From Bacillota bacterium (lineage in GTDB: Bacteria; Bacillota; Limnochordia; DUMW01), in contig DUMW01000063.1 in NCBI GenBank assembly GCA_012839765.1, forward strand, positions 1 through 56,499: 56,499 nt of DNA, given 5' to 3'. The position numbers and the translations under genes are program-made. Numbering within the stretch: position 1 is the first letter of the stretch; every line of letters starts with the position of its first letter. The notes beneath the pieces are model-generated. The model was not told the DNA's origin. It ran no database searches and was given only the letters and a program-made list of their open reading frames with translations. Shown here piece after piece: positions 42,530 to 53,100 of the stretch.

Positions 42530-42973
42530 TTAAATCACCTGCGCCTTTCCACCTGCCGCCTCAATCTTCTCTACTGCGCTCTTGGAGAAACGGTGCGCCT
42601 TCACTACGAAGGGCTTCGTGACTTCGCCCTTACCTAATACCTTCACGCCATCGCCAATCTTCTTGATGACGCCTGTTTCCAGCAACAGTTCCGGTGTAAC
42701 CTCGGTATTGGCCTCGAACACTGCGTCCAACCGATCCAGATTGACAACGGTGTACTCCGTACCAAAGGTGTTGGTAAACCCGCGCTTGGGCAGGCGGCGC
42801 TGCAATGGCATTTGGCCTCCCTCAAATCCAGGGCCCTTGGCACCCCCGGATCTGGCTTTCTGCCCTTTATGACCCCGGGTGGAGGTTTTACCTAGGCCAG
42901 AGCCAATCCCGCGACCAACCCGTTTCGCTTTCTTTCTTGCCCCTGGGTTCGGTTTCAGATCATGAATCTGCAC
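42530..42973 (-). CDS. rplO: 50S ribosomal protein L15
   Basis: L15 is a late assembly factor of the 50S subunit. The 147-residue product has the basic N-terminal tail [19 protein letters not shown], followed by [20 protein letters not shown] and [20 protein letters not shown] 42973 has GAGGGGG 8-9 nt upstream and is preferred over a longer reading. Confidence 0.97.
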   Translation of the reverse strand: MQIHDLKPNPGARKKAKRVGRGIGSGLGKTSTRGHKGQKARSGGAKGPGFEGGQMPLQRRLPKRGFTNTFGTEYTVVNLDRLDAVFEANTEVTPELLLETGVIKKIGDGVKVLGKGEVTKPFVVKAHRFSKSAVEKIEAAGGKAQVI

Positions 42974-43007
42974 AAACTGCACCCCCTCGTACATGTAACG
43001 TTGTTCC

Positions 43008-43187
43008 CTACTCTTCTACCTCAACCAAATGCTGTACCTTCGCCACCATGCCACGTACAGCCGGATTGTCGGGCTTGACCACGGTCATCCCGAGCTTACG
43101 TAATCCCAAGGCTTCCAGGGTAGCTTTCTGGTCCCTACTCCTGCCTGCACCACTCTTTACCAGAGTAATCTTCAGTTGCTTACTCAT
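43008..43187 (-). CDS. rpmD: 50S ribosomal protein L30
   Basis: This short 59-residue gene was read directly between rpsE and rplO. It begins [20 protein letters not shown], then [20 protein letters not shown], matching the bacterial L30 fold. GGGAGG lies 11 nt before the ATG. Its position between S5 and L15 is universal in Firmicutes. Confidence 0.97.
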   Translation of the reverse strand: MSKQLKITLVKSGAGRSRDQKATLEALGLRKLGMTVVKPDNPAVRGMVAKVQHLVEVEE

Positions 43188-43217
43188 CCCACATGCTACC
43201 TCCCATCACTTCTGCCG

Positions 43218-43733
43218 TTACTCCTCAACCAACGAGGAAACCTCGGCCACATCCTTGCCTCTTATCCGAGCAACCTCTTCGGCTGTACGCAGGTTCTTCA
43301 GGGCTTCCATGGTAGCTTTCACTACGTTCACCGCGTTGCTGGATCCCAGAGACTTGGTGAGAATGTCCCGAATCCCCGCGGCTTCCAGTACCGCACGGAC
43401 AGGGCCACCGGCAATCACCCCTGTTCCTTCGGCGGCAGGTTTCAAAAGCACACATGCCCCAGCGTACCGTTGGACAATCTCATGGGGAATGGTGGTCCCC
43501 ACGATGGGCACCTCGATCATATTCTTCCTTGCTTTCTCGGAACCTTTCCGGATGGCCATCGAGACCTCCTTCGCCTTACCCATGGCTGCCCCAACCCGGC
43601 CCTTGCCGTCGCCAACAACCACGAGGGCGTTGAACCTCCGGTTCCGACCGCCTTTTACCGTCTTAGACACGGGATTTATCGCCACTACCCGTTCATCCAA
43701 ATCCACCGCTTCCATGTTCCGCTGTCTCCGCAT
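43218..43733 (-). CDS. rpsE: 30S ribosomal protein S5
   Basis: S5 at the mRNA entry of the 30S subunit contributes to decoding fidelity. The 171-residue protein has the double-stranded-RNA-binding-like domain ([32 protein letters not shown]) and the C-terminal domain ([26 protein letters not shown]). ATG 43733 has GGGAGG 8 nt upstream. Confidence 0.98.
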   Translation of the reverse strand: MRRQRNMEAVDLDERVVAINPVSKTVKGGRNRRFNALVVVGDGKGRVGAAMGKAKEVSMAIRKGSEKARKNMIEVPIVGTTIPHEIVQRYAGACVLLKPAAEGTGVIAGGPVRAVLEAAGIRDILTKSLGSSNAVNVVKATMEALKNLRTAEEVARIRGKDVAEVSSLVEE

Positions 43734-43756
43734 AGCTTAACCTCCCTTCCCCTAGC

Positions 43757-44119
43757 TTAGAACTCTAGCCCACCTGACCGCGCTGCGTCGGCCAAGCTGG
43801 CTACTACCCCATGGTATTTGTATCCGGCTCGGTCAAATACAACCTTGGTAATTCCCTTCTCCAGGGCCCGTTTCGCCACAAGCTGACCAACTTCCTTGGC
43901 TGCTTCGGTCCTGGTGCCCAGGTCGCGACCCCGCAGTTCCGGATCCAAGCTAGAGGCGGCGGCTAATGTCCGACCGCTCGTATCATCAATGACTTGGGCA
44001 TACACATGCTTAAGACTCCTAAATACCACCAGCCGCGGTCTTTCAGGAGTTCCGCTTATTTTCTTCCGAACCCGGGCCTGGCGGCGTTTCTTAGCTAGCA
44101 ACTTTTCGCTGGTAGACAC
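43757..44119 (-). CDS. rplR: 50S ribosomal protein L18
   Basis: L18 binds 5S rRNA with L5. The 120-residue product shows [23 protein letters not shown] in its basic N-terminal part and [13 protein letters not shown] near the end. GTG 44119 fits the ribosome site better than GTG 44128, which is only 2 nt from GGAG. Three residues differ between the choices. Confidence 0.96.
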   Translation of the reverse strand: MSTSEKLLAKKRRQARVRKKISGTPERPRLVVFRSLKHVYAQVIDDTSGRTLAAASSLDPELRGRDLGTRTEAAKEVGQLVAKRALEKGITKVVFDRAGYKYHGVVASLADAARSGGLEF

Positions 44120-44169
44120 CTTCTTCACCTCTCTCCTAAGACGAACACACCGCTAACAACACTGGCCTA

Positions 44170-44709
44170 TTACACCTTACCGGCCTTGCCAGCCTTCCGG
44201 CGCACATGTTCGTTGACGTACCGAATCCCCTTGCCCAGATAGGGTTCCGGTGGCCTCACAGCCCGAATGTTCGCTGCCACCTGCCCAACGACTTCTTTAT
44301 CGATACCGCGAACGATGATCTGCGTCGGTTTGGGCACGTCAAGCTCGATGCCTTCCGGCGCCTTGAATTCCACCGGGTGGGAATAACCAACAGCCAAGTT
44401 GATCCCTGAACCTTGCTTGGTAGCACGATACCCCACACCGACAATCTCCAGTTGCTTTTCGTAACCCTTGGTCACTCCGTCCACCATATTGGCGATCAAC
44501 GTCCGGGTTAACCCATGCAAAGCCCGATGTCTCTTTTCGTCGCTAGGGCGCCGGACCACCACTTGATTCTCCTCGACGGAGATGCTCATTTCCGGGTGCA
44601 AATCCTTCACCAGGGTTCCCTTGGGACCCTTCACTGTCACCCGCGTTCCCTCTACGGTTACCGACACACCCGCTGGGATCTCAATTGGTTGTTTACCGAT
44701 CCTCGACAT
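44170..44709 (-). CDS. rplF: 50S ribosomal protein L6
   Basis: L6 lies near the factor-binding centre of the 50S subunit. The 179-residue protein has the two repeated L6 domains, with [16 protein letters not shown] at the start, VGVGYRA in the middle and [11 protein letters not shown] near the end. It lies 21 nt after rpsH. Confidence 0.98.
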   Translation of the reverse strand: MSRIGKQPIEIPAGVSVTVEGTRVTVKGPKGTLVKDLHPEMSISVEENQVVVRRPSDEKRHRALHGLTRTLIANMVDGVTKGYEKQLEIVGVGYRATKQGSGINLAVGYSHPVEFKAPEGIELDVPKPTQIIVRGIDKEVVGQVAANIRAVRPPEPYLGKGIRYVNEHVRRKAGKAGKV

Positions 44710-44730
44710 CGCAGCAATTCACCCCACTTT

Positions 44731-45129
44731 CTACCAAATGTAACAAAGCACTTCTCCACCCACACCACGTTTCCGGGCTGCCTTATCGGTCATGACACCC
44801 TGCGATGTGGAAAGCACGGCGATCCCTAAGCCTCCCAAAACCCTTGGGATCTCGTCCTTCTTGGCGTACACGCGCAGTCCCGGTTTGCTAATTCTCTTGA
44901 GTCCCCGCATGACTCGTTCTTTGTTCTGACCGTACCGCAAGAAGACCCGGATCACACCCTGCTTATCATCTTTGTACACCTTGTAATCCCGGATGTAGCC
45001 CTCTTCCTTCAAAATCCGGGCGATCTCAATCTTGATCTTGGACGCGGGGATATCTACTTTATCATGATAAGCGGAATTAGCATTCCTAATCCTTGTTAGC
45101 ATATCTGCAATCGGATCGGTTAAAGCCAT
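44731..45129 (-). CDS. rpsH: 30S ribosomal protein S8
   Basis: S8 is a primary binder of 16S rRNA helix 21 and represses the spc operon in other bacteria. The 132-residue protein begins [17 protein letters not shown] and ends [26 protein letters not shown], the rRNA-binding signature. ATG 45129 is used; an in-frame GTG sits immediately before it. Confidence 0.98.
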   Translation of the reverse strand: MALTDPIADMLTRIRNANSAYHDKVDIPASKIKIEIARILKEEGYIRDYKVYKDDKQGVIRVFLRYGQNKERVMRGLKRISKPGLRVYAKKDEIPRVLGGLGIAVLSTSQGVMTDKAARKRGVGGEVLCYIW

Positions 45130-45168
45130 CACGCTACCCCCTCTCTAATCTGCACTACAAGCCCGCTA

Positions 45169-45354
45169 CTACCAGCTAGCTTTGACCACGCCTGGTAACT
45201 CCCCACGGTGAGCGAGGTTGCGAAAACAAATTCGGCAGAGTTTGAATCGGCGAAGGTATCCCCTAGGCCGGCCGCAAACCTGACACCGGTTGACCCTGCG
45301 GGTAGCAAATTTCGCCGGACGCTTGCTCTTTGCAATCATCGACTTCTTGGCCAT
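45169..45354 (-). CDS. rpsN: 30S ribosomal protein S14, zinc type Z
   Basis: The 61-residue short form of S14 has two CxxC pairs, CQVC (24-27) and CRIC (40-43), binding one zinc. It begins [18 protein letters not shown]. It sits between rplE and rpsH as usual in Firmicutes. The zinc-free form is not present in this window. Confidence 0.98.
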   Translation of the reverse strand: MAKKSMIAKSKRPAKFATRRVNRCQVCGRPRGYLRRFKLCRICFRNLAHRGELPGVVKASW

Positions 45355-45365
45355 GACTCTCCTCC

Positions 45366-45905
45366 TTATTGTCTAAAGGGAAGTCCTAAACTCTTCAGCA
45401 ACTCGTACGCCTCTTCATCGGTCTTCGCCGAGGTATGGAAGCTGATGTTCATACCCCGCACCTGATCGATGTCGTCATAGCTAATCTCCGGAAAGATGAG
45501 TTGCTCCGAAAGCCCTAAGTTATAGTTACCTCGCCCGTCAAATCCCTTTGGCGACAAACCGTTGAAATCCCGGATCCGCGGCAGCGTAGCCCGTACGAGT
45601 TTTTCAACAAAGTTGTACATCCGCTGACCACGCAGAGTCACTTTGCAACCGATGGCCATTCCCTTCCGCAGCTTAAAGTTGGAAATGGACTTCCTCGCCC
45701 GGGTGATCACTGGTTTTTGCCCCGTGATCATGGACAACTCCTTCACGGCATTATCCAGAATCTTGCTGTCCGCCACAGCTTCACCGACGCCCATGTTGAC
45801 CGTAACCTTAACCAGTTTAGGTACTTCCATAACCGACTCATACTGAAATCTATCCATCAACGCAGGTACGATTTCGCTTTTGTACCGCTGATACAGCTCT
45901 GACAT
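45366..45905 (-). CDS. rplE: 50S ribosomal protein L5
   Basis: L5 binds 5S rRNA and contacts P-site tRNA. The 179-residue protein has [32 protein letters not shown] and [15 protein letters not shown], all conserved. It follows rplX by 31 nt and precedes rpsN by 11 nt. Confidence 0.98.
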   Translation of the reverse strand: MSELYQRYKSEIVPALMDRFQYESVMEVPKLVKVTVNMGVGEAVADSKILDNAVKELSMITGQKPVITRARKSISNFKLRKGMAIGCKVTLRGQRMYNFVEKLVRATLPRIRDFNGLSPKGFDGRGNYNLGLSEQLIFPEISYDDIDQVRGMNISFHTSAKTDEEAYELLKSLGLPFRQ

Positions 45906-45936
45906 TCGAACACGTCCCCCCTCTCATGCCGGTACG

Positions 45937-46260
45937 CTAGTCAATCTGTTTCCCGCACTTCTTACATACCCGGACCGGAAAACCATCATCGTTGCGTTCC
46001 TTGGCAGTCCGCGTCGGCTGATCACAGTGCGGACAAACCACTTGGACCTTCGATGCATCAAGCTTGCCAGGCTGCTCGATGATCCCCCCCTGGGGTAACT
46101 CTTGGGATGGTCTGGTGTGCTTCTTTTGCAACCGCACGCCTTCCACCACAACTTTACCGGTCTTCGGCAATACCTCGAGGACCCGGCCCCGTTTCCCTCT
46201 ATCTACACCACTAAGCACAATCACGGTGTCATTTTTCTTCACATGAAGCTTCGGTGCCAC
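45937..46260 (-). CDS. rplX: 50S ribosomal protein L24
   Basis: L24 starts 50S assembly at the exit tunnel. The 107-residue protein has the KOW motif ([23 protein letters not shown]) and a C-terminal zinc ribbon (CPHC and CKKC). GTG 46260 is placed 7 nt after AGGAGG. An ATG two codons earlier is too close to that site. Confidence 0.97.
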   Translation of the reverse strand: MAPKLHVKKNDTVIVLSGVDRGKRGRVLEVLPKTGKVVVEGVRLQKKHTRPSQELPQGGIIEQPGKLDASKVQVVCPHCDQPTRTAKERNDDGFPVRVCKKCGKQID

Positions 46261-46288
46261 CGTCATCCCTCCTCCCGGAACGAAATCG

Positions 46289-46657
46289 TCACAATACCTC
46301 CGGTGCCAAGGAAACAATCTTCATAAACTGCTTATCCCGAAGTTCTCTGGCCACAGGACCGAAAATCCGTGTGCCCCTTGGCTCCTTTTGGGGATTGATG
46401 ACCACTGCAGCGTTATCGTCAAACCTAATATAAGAACCGTCCGGCCGCCGGATGCGCTTCTTCGTGCGAACAATAACCGCCGAAACGACGTCTCCTTTGC
46501 GTACCACACCACCTGGGGTAGCCTCTTTTACCGTGGCGATAATGATATCTCCCACACTGGCGTACCGACGCTTTGAACCGCCAAGCACCCGGATACATAG
46601 AAGCTTCCTCGCACCGGAGTTATCAGCAACATTCAAGACTGATTCTTGTTGAATCAT
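46289..46657 (-). CDS. rplN: 50S ribosomal protein L14
   Basis: L14 forms an intersubunit bridge. The 122-residue product begins [20 protein letters not shown] and contains the [18 protein letters not shown] loop and [10 protein letters not shown]. Start ATG 46657. It follows rpsQ by 30 nt. Confidence 0.98.
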   Translation of the reverse strand: MIQQESVLNVADNSGARKLLCIRVLGGSKRRYASVGDIIIATVKEATPGGVVRKGDVVSAVIVRTKKRIRRPDGSYIRFDDNAAVVINPQKEPRGTRIFGPVARELRDKQFMKIVSLAPEVL

Positions 46658-46687
46658 GGCCTACCCCTCCTTTCCCGCTCTAATCCC

Positions 46688-46945
46688 TTACTTCGCCTTC
46701 TCCAGGATTTTCACAACTCGCCATCTCTTTTCCCGACTCAAAGGCCGCGTCTCCATGATCAGAACCCGATCGCCAACGTTGCACTCGTTGAGCTGATCAT
46801 GGGCCTTGTACTTCTTACTGCGGCGCATGCGTTTGCCGTAAAGAGGATGCCGAGTGACCCGGTCGACCTGCACAACCACCGTCTTATCCATTTTATCGCT
46901 GACCACTATGCCAGTCCGCGTCTTTCGGTTGTTGCGTTCCTGCAT
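46688..46945 (-). CDS. rpsQ: 30S ribosomal protein S17
   Basis: S17 is an OB-fold primary binder of 16S rRNA. The 85-residue protein has [34 protein letters not shown] and the end [17 protein letters not shown] 46945 has GGAGGG 6 nt upstream; an in-frame GTG two codons earlier lies in that site. Confidence 0.97.
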   Translation of the reverse strand: MQERNNRKTRTGIVVSDKMDKTVVVQVDRVTRHPLYGKRMRRSKKYKAHDQLNECNVGDRVLIMETRPLSREKRWRVVKILEKAK

Positions 46946-46979
46946 GCACACCCCTCCTAGCTACCCCTCGCGGGCCTCG

Positions 46980-47186
46980 TCATATTCTAATTCCTAGTTC
47001 CCGTTCCCGCAAGATTGTTTTGATCCGGGCAATGTCCTTACGCACCTGCCGCACTCGCATCGGGTTATCCAATTGACCAATGGTCAGCTGGAACCGAAGG
47101 TTAAAGAGTTCTTCCTTCAACTCGTCCAGTTGGCGGTGCAGTTCCTCGTTGCTCATCTCCCGTAACTCCTTAGCTTTCATCTGCAT
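46980..47186 (-). CDS. rpmC: 50S ribosomal protein L29
   Basis: L29, beside the exit tunnel, is part of the docking site for SRP and trigger factor. The product of about 68 residues has the two-helix pattern [19 protein letters not shown] and [21 protein letters not shown] 47186 or 47180 could be the start; both follow AGGTGG. It overlaps the rplP stop, so translation is coupled. Confidence 0.96.
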   Translation of the reverse strand: MQMKAKELREMSNEELHRQLDELKEELFNLRFQLTIGQLDNPMRVRQVRKDIARIKTILRERELGIRI

Positions 47187-47607
47187 CACCACCACCTACA
47201 CCCGCCCTCTTAACAAACTTGCATTTGATGGGCAATTTATGTGCGGCTAGCGTCATGGCTTCCCGCGCCAATTCCTCGGATACACCGGACATCTCAAACA
47301 TGATCCGTCCCGGCTTTACCACTGCAACCCAATACTCCGGGGCACCTTTACCTTTACCCATACGGGTTTCCGCCGGCTGCGCCGTTACCGGTTTGTCCGG
47401 GAAGATCTTAATCCAGACTTTACCGCCCCGCCGAATGTGTCTGGTCAAGGCCACACGCGCGGCTTCGATCTGGGCGTTGGTGATCCAACCGGGTTCCTGG
47501 GCTTGCAATCCGTATTCACCTAACGTAAGGGTGTTCCCGCGGTACGCCTTACCTTTCATCCGTCCCCGCTGAACCTTACGATACTTTACCCTCTTGGGAA
47601 TCAACAT
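47170..47607 (-). CDS. rplP: 50S ribosomal protein L16
   Basis: L16 helps position A-site tRNA in the 50S subunit. The 145-residue protein reads [18 protein letters not shown] at the start, with [20 protein letters not shown] and [19 protein letters not shown], all diagnostic. It starts 2 nt after the rpsC stop. Confidence 0.98.
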   Translation of the reverse strand: MLIPKRVKYRKVQRGRMKGKAYRGNTLTLGEYGLQAQEPGWITNAQIEAARVALTRHIRRGGKVWIKIFPDKPVTAQPAETRMGKGKGAPEYWVAVVKPGRIMFEMSGVSEELAREAMTLAAHKLPIKCKFVKRAGVGGGDADES

Positions 47608-47609
47608 GA

Positions 47610-48275
47610 TTATTCTCCCCCTTCAACCGCGGCCTTCCCTGTGGTCTCGGGCAATACCTCTCCCTTGTAGATCCAGACCTTGACCCCAATCTGGCCATAG
47701 GTGGTCTGGGCCTCGGCAAAACCGTAGTCAATGTCGGCCCGCAGCGTATGCAGAGGGATCTTTCCTTCGGAACTCCATTCGGTGCGCGCAATCTCGGCAC
47801 CGCCAAGGCGTCCACTAACACTGACCTTGATTCCCTCGGCTCCCAACCGGAGCGCCCGCTGCTGAGCCTGGCGCATCGCCCTGCGGAAGGACACACGCCG
47901 CTCCAACTGATAGGCAATACTCTCTGCCACTAACTGGGCATCGAGCTCAGGATATTTCACTTCGACAATGTTCACCTGTACCCGTTTTCCGGTACGAGCT
48001 TCCAACTCGTTCCGTAAGGCATCAACTTCCTGGCCGCCTTTTCCGATGACCATACCGGGCCGGGCGGTGTGAATGGTAATCCGAACTTGGTTAGCCGCCC
48101 GCTCGATCTCAATCCGGGAAACGCCAGCGGAATAGAAACGCTTCTTAACGAACCGCCGAATCTTCAGATCCTCGTGCAGCAGCTCGGCGTATTCCCGCTT
48201 TCCGGCGTACCAACGGCCATCCCAGTCTCGAATAATGCCTAATCTAAGACCGTGCGGATGCACTTTCTGGCCCAC
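47610..48275 (-). CDS. rpsC: 30S ribosomal protein S3
   Basis: S3 lines the mRNA entry channel. The 221-residue product starts [18 protein letters not shown] and has the KH domain [19 protein letters not shown] and the C-terminal [20 protein letters not shown]. The start is GTG 48275 with GGGAGGAG about 8 nt upstream. Confidence 0.98.
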   Translation of the reverse strand: MGQKVHPHGLRLGIIRDWDGRWYAGKREYAELLHEDLKIRRFVKKRFYSAGVSRIEIERAANQVRITIHTARPGMVIGKGGQEVDALRNELEARTGKRVQVNIVEVKYPELDAQLVAESIAYQLERRVSFRRAMRQAQQRALRLGAEGIKVSVSGRLGGAEIARTEWSSEGKIPLHTLRADIDYGFAEAQTTYGQIGVKVWIYKGEVLPETTGKAAVEGGE

Positions 48276-48279
48276 TACG

Positions 48280-48618
48280 CTACTCCTCCCTTTCCTCTAA
48301 AATCACCGTAACATGACTGGTACGTTTGATAATCTTATCCGCGCTTCCTCGGGCCCTAGGCCGCCACCGCTTCCATCGGGGACCTTCATCCACCAAGGCA
48401 GCAGCTACGTAGAGGAGATCGGGATCCATATCGTGATTGTTCTCTGCATTCGCAGCAGCTGATTTCAAAACCTTCTCCAGGATTCGCCCACCGCGCTGCG
48501 GAGTAAACTGCAAAATTGCCATGGCTTCATCAAGACTCTTCCCGCGAATCTGATTGGCCACCAACCGCAGCTTCCGTGGGGAGATCCGAACGTGGCGCGC
48601 TATTGCTCTTGCTTGCAC
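48280..48618 (-). CDS. rplV: 50S ribosomal protein L22
   Basis: L22 lines the exit tunnel with its long hairpin. The 112-residue product has [40 protein letters not shown] and the tunnel-loop [21 protein letters not shown] 48618 lies 7 nt after GGAGG and gives the usual N-terminus; a longer reading from 48651 is not supported. Confidence 0.97.
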   Translation of the reverse strand: MQARAIARHVRISPRKLRLVANQIRGKSLDEAMAILQFTPQRGGRILEKVLKSAAANAENNHDMDPDLLYVAAALVDEGPRWKRWRPRARGSADKIIKRTSHVTVILEEREE

Positions 48619-48650
48619 CTGACTACCTCCTTCCCTAATGAAGCAGCACA

Positions 48651-48935
48651 CTACTTCAACGCTGTCGAGCGTTCAGTATGGGAACCGTGCCCACGAAATG
48701 TCCGGGTTGGCACAAACTCGCCTAACTTGTGGCCCACCATATCCTCGGTAATATAGATCGGCACGTGTTTCCGTCCGTCATACACAGCAATGGTATGGCC
48801 CACCAGTTGCGGGAAGATGGTGGAACGACGAGACCAGGTCTTGATTACCCGTTTCTCACCCTTCTCGTTCAGTTCCTCTACCTTTTTCAACAAATGATCA
48901 TCAATGAACGGGCCCTTTTTTAGAGATCTGCTCAT
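48651..48935 (-). CDS. rpsS: 30S ribosomal protein S19
   Basis: S19 sits in the 30S head near the A site. The 94-residue product begins [20 protein letters not shown], with [19 protein letters not shown] and [19 protein letters not shown] 48935 has AAGGGGG about 10 nt upstream. Confidence 0.98.
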   Translation of the reverse strand: MSRSLKKGPFIDDHLLKKVEELNEKGEKRVIKTWSRRSTIFPQLVGHTIAVYDGRKHVPIYITEDMVGHKLGEFVPTRTFRGHGSHTERSTALK

Positions 48936-48976
48936 CTTGTCAAGCCCCCTTCCCAATCGTACCCATTGGTCGCTGC

Positions 48977-49804
48977 CTACTGGCCGCGCCTGCTGCGCAC
49001 GATATATTTATCCGATGGCTTCTTCTTCCGCGTCCGATAACCCAGGGTAGGTTTGCCCCAGGGAGTAACCGGTGCCCGGCCAATGGGGGACCGTCCTTCT
49101 CCACCACCATGGGGGTGATCCACGGGGTTCATCGCCACACCGCGTACCTTCGGCCGGCGTCCCAGCCAACGTATCCTTCCGGACTTACCCCAGGTAATGT
49201 TCTCATGTTCCACGTTGCCCACCTGGCCAATGGTGGCTCGACAGGTCAACAGTACCATTCTAAACTCTCCCGACGGCAAGCGCAAGGTGGCATATTTGCC
49301 TTCCTTCGCCATCAGCTGCGCGCTGGCACCAGCAGACCGGGCCAGCTGTCCACCCCGACCCGGATACAACTCCACATTGTGCACCACGGTACCCACGGGG
49401 ATGTTGGCTAAGGGCAGGCAGTTGCCCACTTTGATGTCAGCATCGGGACCGGAGACTACTTCATCGCCCACTGCAAGACCTAGCGGTGCCAAGATATACC
49501 GTTTCTCTCCGTCGGCGTAGTTCAGCAAAGCGATGAATGCGGTTCGATTCGGATCGTACTCAATTGCTGCTACCTTCGCCGGAACACCGTCTTTATTCCG
49601 TTTAAAATCAATCAGGCGATAATTGCGCTTATGGCCACCTCCACGGTGCCGCGCCGTAATCCTGCCTTTGTTGTTCCGACCACCAGTCCTATTCAGCGGG
49701 ACAACGAGGGATTTCTCCGGCTCGGTCTTAGTAATCTGCTCAAAGGTGTAAGCGGTCATATCCCGCCGTCCCGGGGTGATCGGTTTAAAGGACTTGATCG
49801 CCAT
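48977..49804 (-). CDS. rplB: 50S ribosomal protein L2
   Basis: L2 is essential for subunit association and peptidyl transfer. The 275-residue protein has the RNA-binding stretch [19 protein letters not shown] and the near-universal [19 protein letters not shown], which contains the histidine close to the catalytic centre. It lies between rplW and rpsS. Confidence 0.99.
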   Translation of the reverse strand: MAIKSFKPITPGRRDMTAYTFEQITKTEPEKSLVVPLNRTGGRNNKGRITARHRGGGHKRNYRLIDFKRNKDGVPAKVAAIEYDPNRTAFIALLNYADGEKRYILAPLGLAVGDEVVSGPDADIKVGNCLPLANIPVGTVVHNVELYPGRGGQLARSAGASAQLMAKEGKYATLRLPSGEFRMVLLTCRATIGQVGNVEHENITWGKSGRIRWLGRRPKVRGVAMNPVDHPHGGGEGRSPIGRAPVTPWGKPTLGYRTRKKKPSDKYIVRSRRGQ

Positions 49805-49846
49805 TCCTAACCCTCCTTAACTTCCCGCCAGCAAACCAAAGCCATA

Positions 49847-50131
49847 TTACAGGCTCTCAAACATTTCGATGGTGTTGCCGGGGGCCAACTTCACGATGGC
49901 CTTCTTTCTAGCCTTGGTGTAACCTTCGGTCCTACCACGCCGGACCAGTTTGCCCGGTAGGCTAACCGTGCTCACCTTTTCTACCTTTACATCAAACAAT
50001 GCTTCCACCGCCTGGCGAATCTGTGTCTTGTTCGCCCGGCGATCCACTTCGAAGACGTATTTATTATCTTCCCGGAGCAAGGTACTCTTCTCGGAGATGA
50101 TCGGTCGAATAATGACATCCCGCAGATCCAT
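49847..50131 (-). CDS. rplW: 50S ribosomal protein L23
   Basis: L23 is the main docking point for trigger factor and SRP at the tunnel exit. The 94-residue product has RDVIIRPIISEKSTLLREDN, KYVFEVDRRANKTQIRQAVE and RRGRTEGYTKARKKAIV. Its ATG overlaps the rplD stop (TGATG). Confidence 0.98.
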   Translation of the reverse strand: MDLRDVIIRPIISEKSTLLREDNKYVFEVDRRANKTQIRQAVEALFDVKVEKVSTVSLPGKLVRRGRTEGYTKARKKAIVKLAPGNTIEMFESL

Positions 50132-50757
50132 CAGCCCAGCACCTCCTCCAACTTTTTCACAGCAGCACTGGTCATGACCACATACTTGGCTACCAACAGC
50201 GGATAAACATGCAAATCACTGGCCATTAAGCAACTGGCCTTCGGAATGTTGCGGGTAGCCAAAAGCACATTGCGGTCATATTCCGCCGTTACAAATAAAA
50301 CCGAACTACCTTCTATCCCCAGTTTCTTCAGAAGTTGCACCGCTTGCTTCGTTTTTGGTTCAGTAATGCCAAAATCGTCCACCACGATCAACTGTTCGGC
50401 GGCCACCTTGGCGCTCAACGCGCTCTTCAGAGCAGTGCGCCGCGCCTTCTTCGGTAGCTGATAGCTATAGTCCCTCGGTTTAGGTCCGAAGGTAACACCG
50501 CCACCAACCCAAATGGGTGAACGGATACTGCCATGCCGGGCTCGCCCGGTACCCTTCTGCCGCCAAGGTTTCCGGCCGCCACCACTGACCTCTCCTCGGG
50601 TCTTGGTGGAAACCGTGCCTTGCCTGCATCGGGCCAGATGGGCCACCACAGCGTCATGCATCAGGCCCGTGTTAATCTCCGTCCCAAAAACTTCCGGACG
50701 CAACTCCAATGTCTCTACCTGTTGCCCTTCGGCATTCAATACGGTTACCTGTGGCAT
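50131..50757 (-). CDS. rplD: 50S ribosomal protein L4
   Basis: L4 reaches into the exit tunnel through its long loop. The 208-residue protein has TKTRGEVSGGGRKPWRQKGT and ARHGSIRSPIWVGGGVTFGP, the loop signature. In Gammaproteobacteria it also represses the S10 operon. It starts at ATG 50757, 21 nt after rplC. Confidence 0.98.
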   Translation of the reverse strand: MPQVTVLNAEGQQVETLELRPEVFGTEINTGLMHDAVVAHLARCRQGTVSTKTRGEVSGGGRKPWRQKGTGRARHGSIRSPIWVGGGVTFGPKPRDYSYQLPKKARRTALKSALSAKVAAEQLIVVDDFGITEPKTKQAVQLLKKLGIEGSSVLFVTAEYDRNVLLATRNIPKASCLMASDLHVYPLLVAKYVVMTSAAVKKLEEVLG

Positions 50758-50778
50758 CGTCCAACCTCCTCTTCGCCA

Positions 50779-51396
50779 CTAACTTGCTTTGATCAGGACC
50801 ATAGCACCCCGCACACCGGGCACGGCCCCCTTGACCAACAGCAAGTTCCGTTCTTGATCGACCCTGACGACCTCAAGGTTCTTGACGGTTACCCGCTCAT
50901 TACCCATTCGTCCGGGAAGTTTGCGTCCTTTGAAAACTCTAGGTATACCGGTGGCACCTAGGGATCCTACCCGCCGGTGGTATTTTGAGCCATGGGCTGA
51001 GGGGCCGCGGCCAAATCCGTGACGCTTGATTGCGCCGGCAAAGCCCTTCCCCTTCGACCGACCCACGACGTCAACCAGTTGGCCCGGTTCGAAGATCTCT
51101 ACGGTCACCGTTGCACCCACTTCGTACTTTTCCAGTTCCTCCGGCTCGACTCTAAATTCCCGCAGGTATTTACAGGCACCCACACCGGCCTTCTTAAAGT
51201 GACCAGCAAGGGGCTTGTTTGGTCGCTTTTCCTCTCCAAAACCCAGCTGAACTGCGGTATAGCCGTCCCGTTCCTGGGTCTTCTTCTGTACCACCACACA
51301 GGGACCGGCCTCGAGCACCGTCACCGGAATCATCCGACCGTTCTCATCGAAGACCTGGGTCATACCCAGCTTGCGACCCACTAATCCAATCGCCAT
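50779..51396 (-). CDS. rplC: 50S ribosomal protein L3
   Basis: L3 is one of the first 50S assembly proteins, with a loop reaching the peptidyl transferase centre. The 205-residue product starts [19 protein letters not shown] and contains [20 protein letters not shown] and [13 protein letters not shown]. Start ATG 51396. Confidence 0.98.
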   Translation of the reverse strand: MAIGLVGRKLGMTQVFDENGRMIPVTVLEAGPCVVVQKKTQERDGYTAVQLGFGEEKRPNKPLAGHFKKAGVGACKYLREFRVEPEELEKYEVGATVTVEIFEPGQLVDVVGRSKGKGFAGAIKRHGFGRGPSAHGSKYHRRVGSLGATGIPRVFKGRKLPGRMGNERVTVKNLEVVRVDQERNLLLVKGAVPGVRGAMVLIKAS

Positions 51397-51428
51397 TACT
51401 GCACCTCCTCCTCTTCACACCGACTGAC

Positions 51429-51737
51429 TTACAGCTTGATCTCAATATCGACACCCGCTGGCAGATCCAAACGCATCAGCGCGTCGACTGTCTTCGGTGT
51501 TGGATCGAGGATATCGATCAGTCGTTTGTGCGTTCTCATCTCGAACTGTTCTCGGGAATCCTTGTGAATATGGGTGGATCTCAGTACCGTCACCACATGA
51601 CGCTCCGTGGGCAACGGTACTGGACCCGACACCCCCGCGCCCGTACGACGGGCGGTGTCCACAATCTTCTCCGCTGAGCTATCCAAGACCTTGTGATCAA
51701 AGGCCTTCAGACGAATTCTAATCTTCTGCTTAGCCAC
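51429..51737 (-). CDS. rpsJ: 30S ribosomal protein S10
   Basis: S10 is both a ribosomal protein and, in many bacteria, the NusE antitermination factor. The 102-residue product begins [18 protein letters not shown], with [20 protein letters not shown] and [17 protein letters not shown]. The start is GTG 51737 with AAGGAGG about 10 nt upstream. It heads the S10-type gene order after tuf. Confidence 0.98.
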   Translation of the reverse strand: MAKQKIRIRLKAFDHKVLDSSAEKIVDTARRTGAGVSGPVPLPTERHVVTVLRSTHIHKDSREQFEMRTHKRLIDILDPTPKTVDALMRLDLPAGVDIEIKL

Positions 51738-51771
51738 TGTTCAACTTCCTCCTTGACGCCCGATTATTCTT

Positions 51772-51825
51772 ACCCCTGACGAGGGGTTTACGGACATGCT
51801 CTCCGGAAATTACCCGGCGCGCCGG
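51772..51825. other. Inverted repeats in the tuf-rpsJ gap
   Basis: ACCCCT and AGGGGT form a 6-bp stem with a 4-nt loop (51772-51787), and CCGGCGCGCCGG (51814-51825) is a perfect 12-bp palindrome. Neither carries a U-run on the transcribed strand, so they are unlikely to be simple terminators. They may belong to an S10-operon leader structure. Confidence 0.4.
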
Positions 51826-51874
51826 CAACCTCCCGGTTCATCGCTCTTCCTTACATCGTCGGTCAGCTGATTAA

Positions 51875-53071
51875 TTACTTAATAACCTTCGAAACAACAC
51901 CGGCACCAACAGTGCGGCCACCTTCGCGAATAGCAAAGCGCAGTCCCTCTTCCATCGCGATGGGGGTGATCAGCTTCACATTGATGGTGACCCGGTCACC
52001 AGGCATGACCATCTCAACGCCCTCGGGCAGGGTCAGATCCCCGGTCACGTCGGTAGTTCTGAAATAGAACTGGGGCCGGTAGCCGCTGAAGAAGGGAGTG
52101 TGCCGTCCGCCTTCTTCCTTGCTCAATACGTAAACCTCACCCTCAAACTCAGTATGGGGGGTGATGGAACCAGGCTTAGCCAAGACTTGACCCCGCTCGA
52201 TCTCATCCCGGTCAACACCACGCAACAGGACACCCACGTTGTCTCCCGCCTCGGCCTGATCCAAAAGCTTGCGGAACATTTCTACACCAGTGGCAACGGT
52301 CTTCCGAGCCTTGTCCATCAGACCAACGATCTCAACCTCGTCACCAACCTTGACGGTACCCCGCTCCACACGACCAGTGGCCACGGTACCCCGTCCGGTG
52401 ATGCTGAACACGTCTTCCACAGGCATGAGGAAGGGCTTGTCAACTTCCCGGGTTGGGGTGGGGATATACTCGTCCACCTGCTCCATCAGCTCGACGATCT
52501 TCCCACACCATTCACACTCGCCGCAGCCGCACTCCAGAGCCTTCAGAGCAGATCCCGCTACAACCGGAACCTCATCCCCAGGGAACTCGTATTCACTCAG
52601 AAGATCCCGCACTTCCATCTCCACAAGCTCCATAAGCTCCTCGTCGTCTACCATGTCGGCCTTGTTCAGGAATACCACGATGTTGGGCACGCCAACCTGA
52701 CGGGCCAAAAGGATGTGCTCCCGGGTCTGGGGCATCGGACCATCAGCCGCGGATACCACAAGGATCGCGCCGTCCATCTGGGCTGCACCGGTAATCATGT
52801 TCTTAACGTAGTCAGCGTGACCAGGGCAATCCACGTGAGCATAGTGCCGCTTCTCGGTCTCATACTCCACGTGGGAGGTGTTGATGGTAATACCACGCTG
52901 CTTCTCTTCAGGGGCATTGTCGATCTCGTCGAACCGCTTCGCCGCGGCGCCACCCTTCTTCGCCAATACGTTGGTGATCGCTGCAGTCAAAGTGGTCTTG
53001 CCATGGTCTACGTGACCGATGGTACCAATATTCACGTGTGGTTTGGTTCTTTCAAATTTTGCCTTAGCCAA
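51875..53071 (-). CDS. tuf: Elongation factor Tu
   Basis: EF-Tu delivers aminoacyl-tRNA to the ribosome using GTP. The 398-residue protein has G1 GHVDHGKT (19-26), G3 DCPGH, G4 NKAD and the G5 SAL motif (174-176), followed by the two beta-barrel domains. Directly after G5 there is a cysteine cluster C181, C183, C186 and C189 in [14 protein letters not shown], where most EF-Tu proteins have no cysteines. The start is TTG 53071 with AAGGAGG 8 nt upstream, an uncommon start for such a highly expressed gene. Confidence 0.98.
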   Translation of the reverse strand: MAKAKFERTKPHVNIGTIGHVDHGKTTLTAAITNVLAKKGGAAAKRFDEIDNAPEEKQRGITINTSHVEYETEKRHYAHVDCPGHADYVKNMITGAAQMDGAILVVSAADGPMPQTREHILLARQVGVPNIVVFLNKADMVDDEELMELVEMEVRDLLSEYEFPGDEVPVVAGSALKALECGCGECEWCGKIVELMEQVDEYIPTPTREVDKPFLMPVEDVFSITGRGTVATGRVERGTVKVGDEVEIVGLMDKARKTVATGVEMFRKLLDQAEAGDNVGVLLRGVDRDEIERGQVLAKPGSITPHTEFEGEVYVLSKEEGGRHTPFFSGYRPQFYFRTTDVTGDLTLPEGVEMVMPGDRVTINVKLITPIAMEEGLRFAIREGGRTVGAGVVSKVIK

Positions 53072-53100
53072 TTTAGCTGCCTCCTTGATTGAATTCGCTG

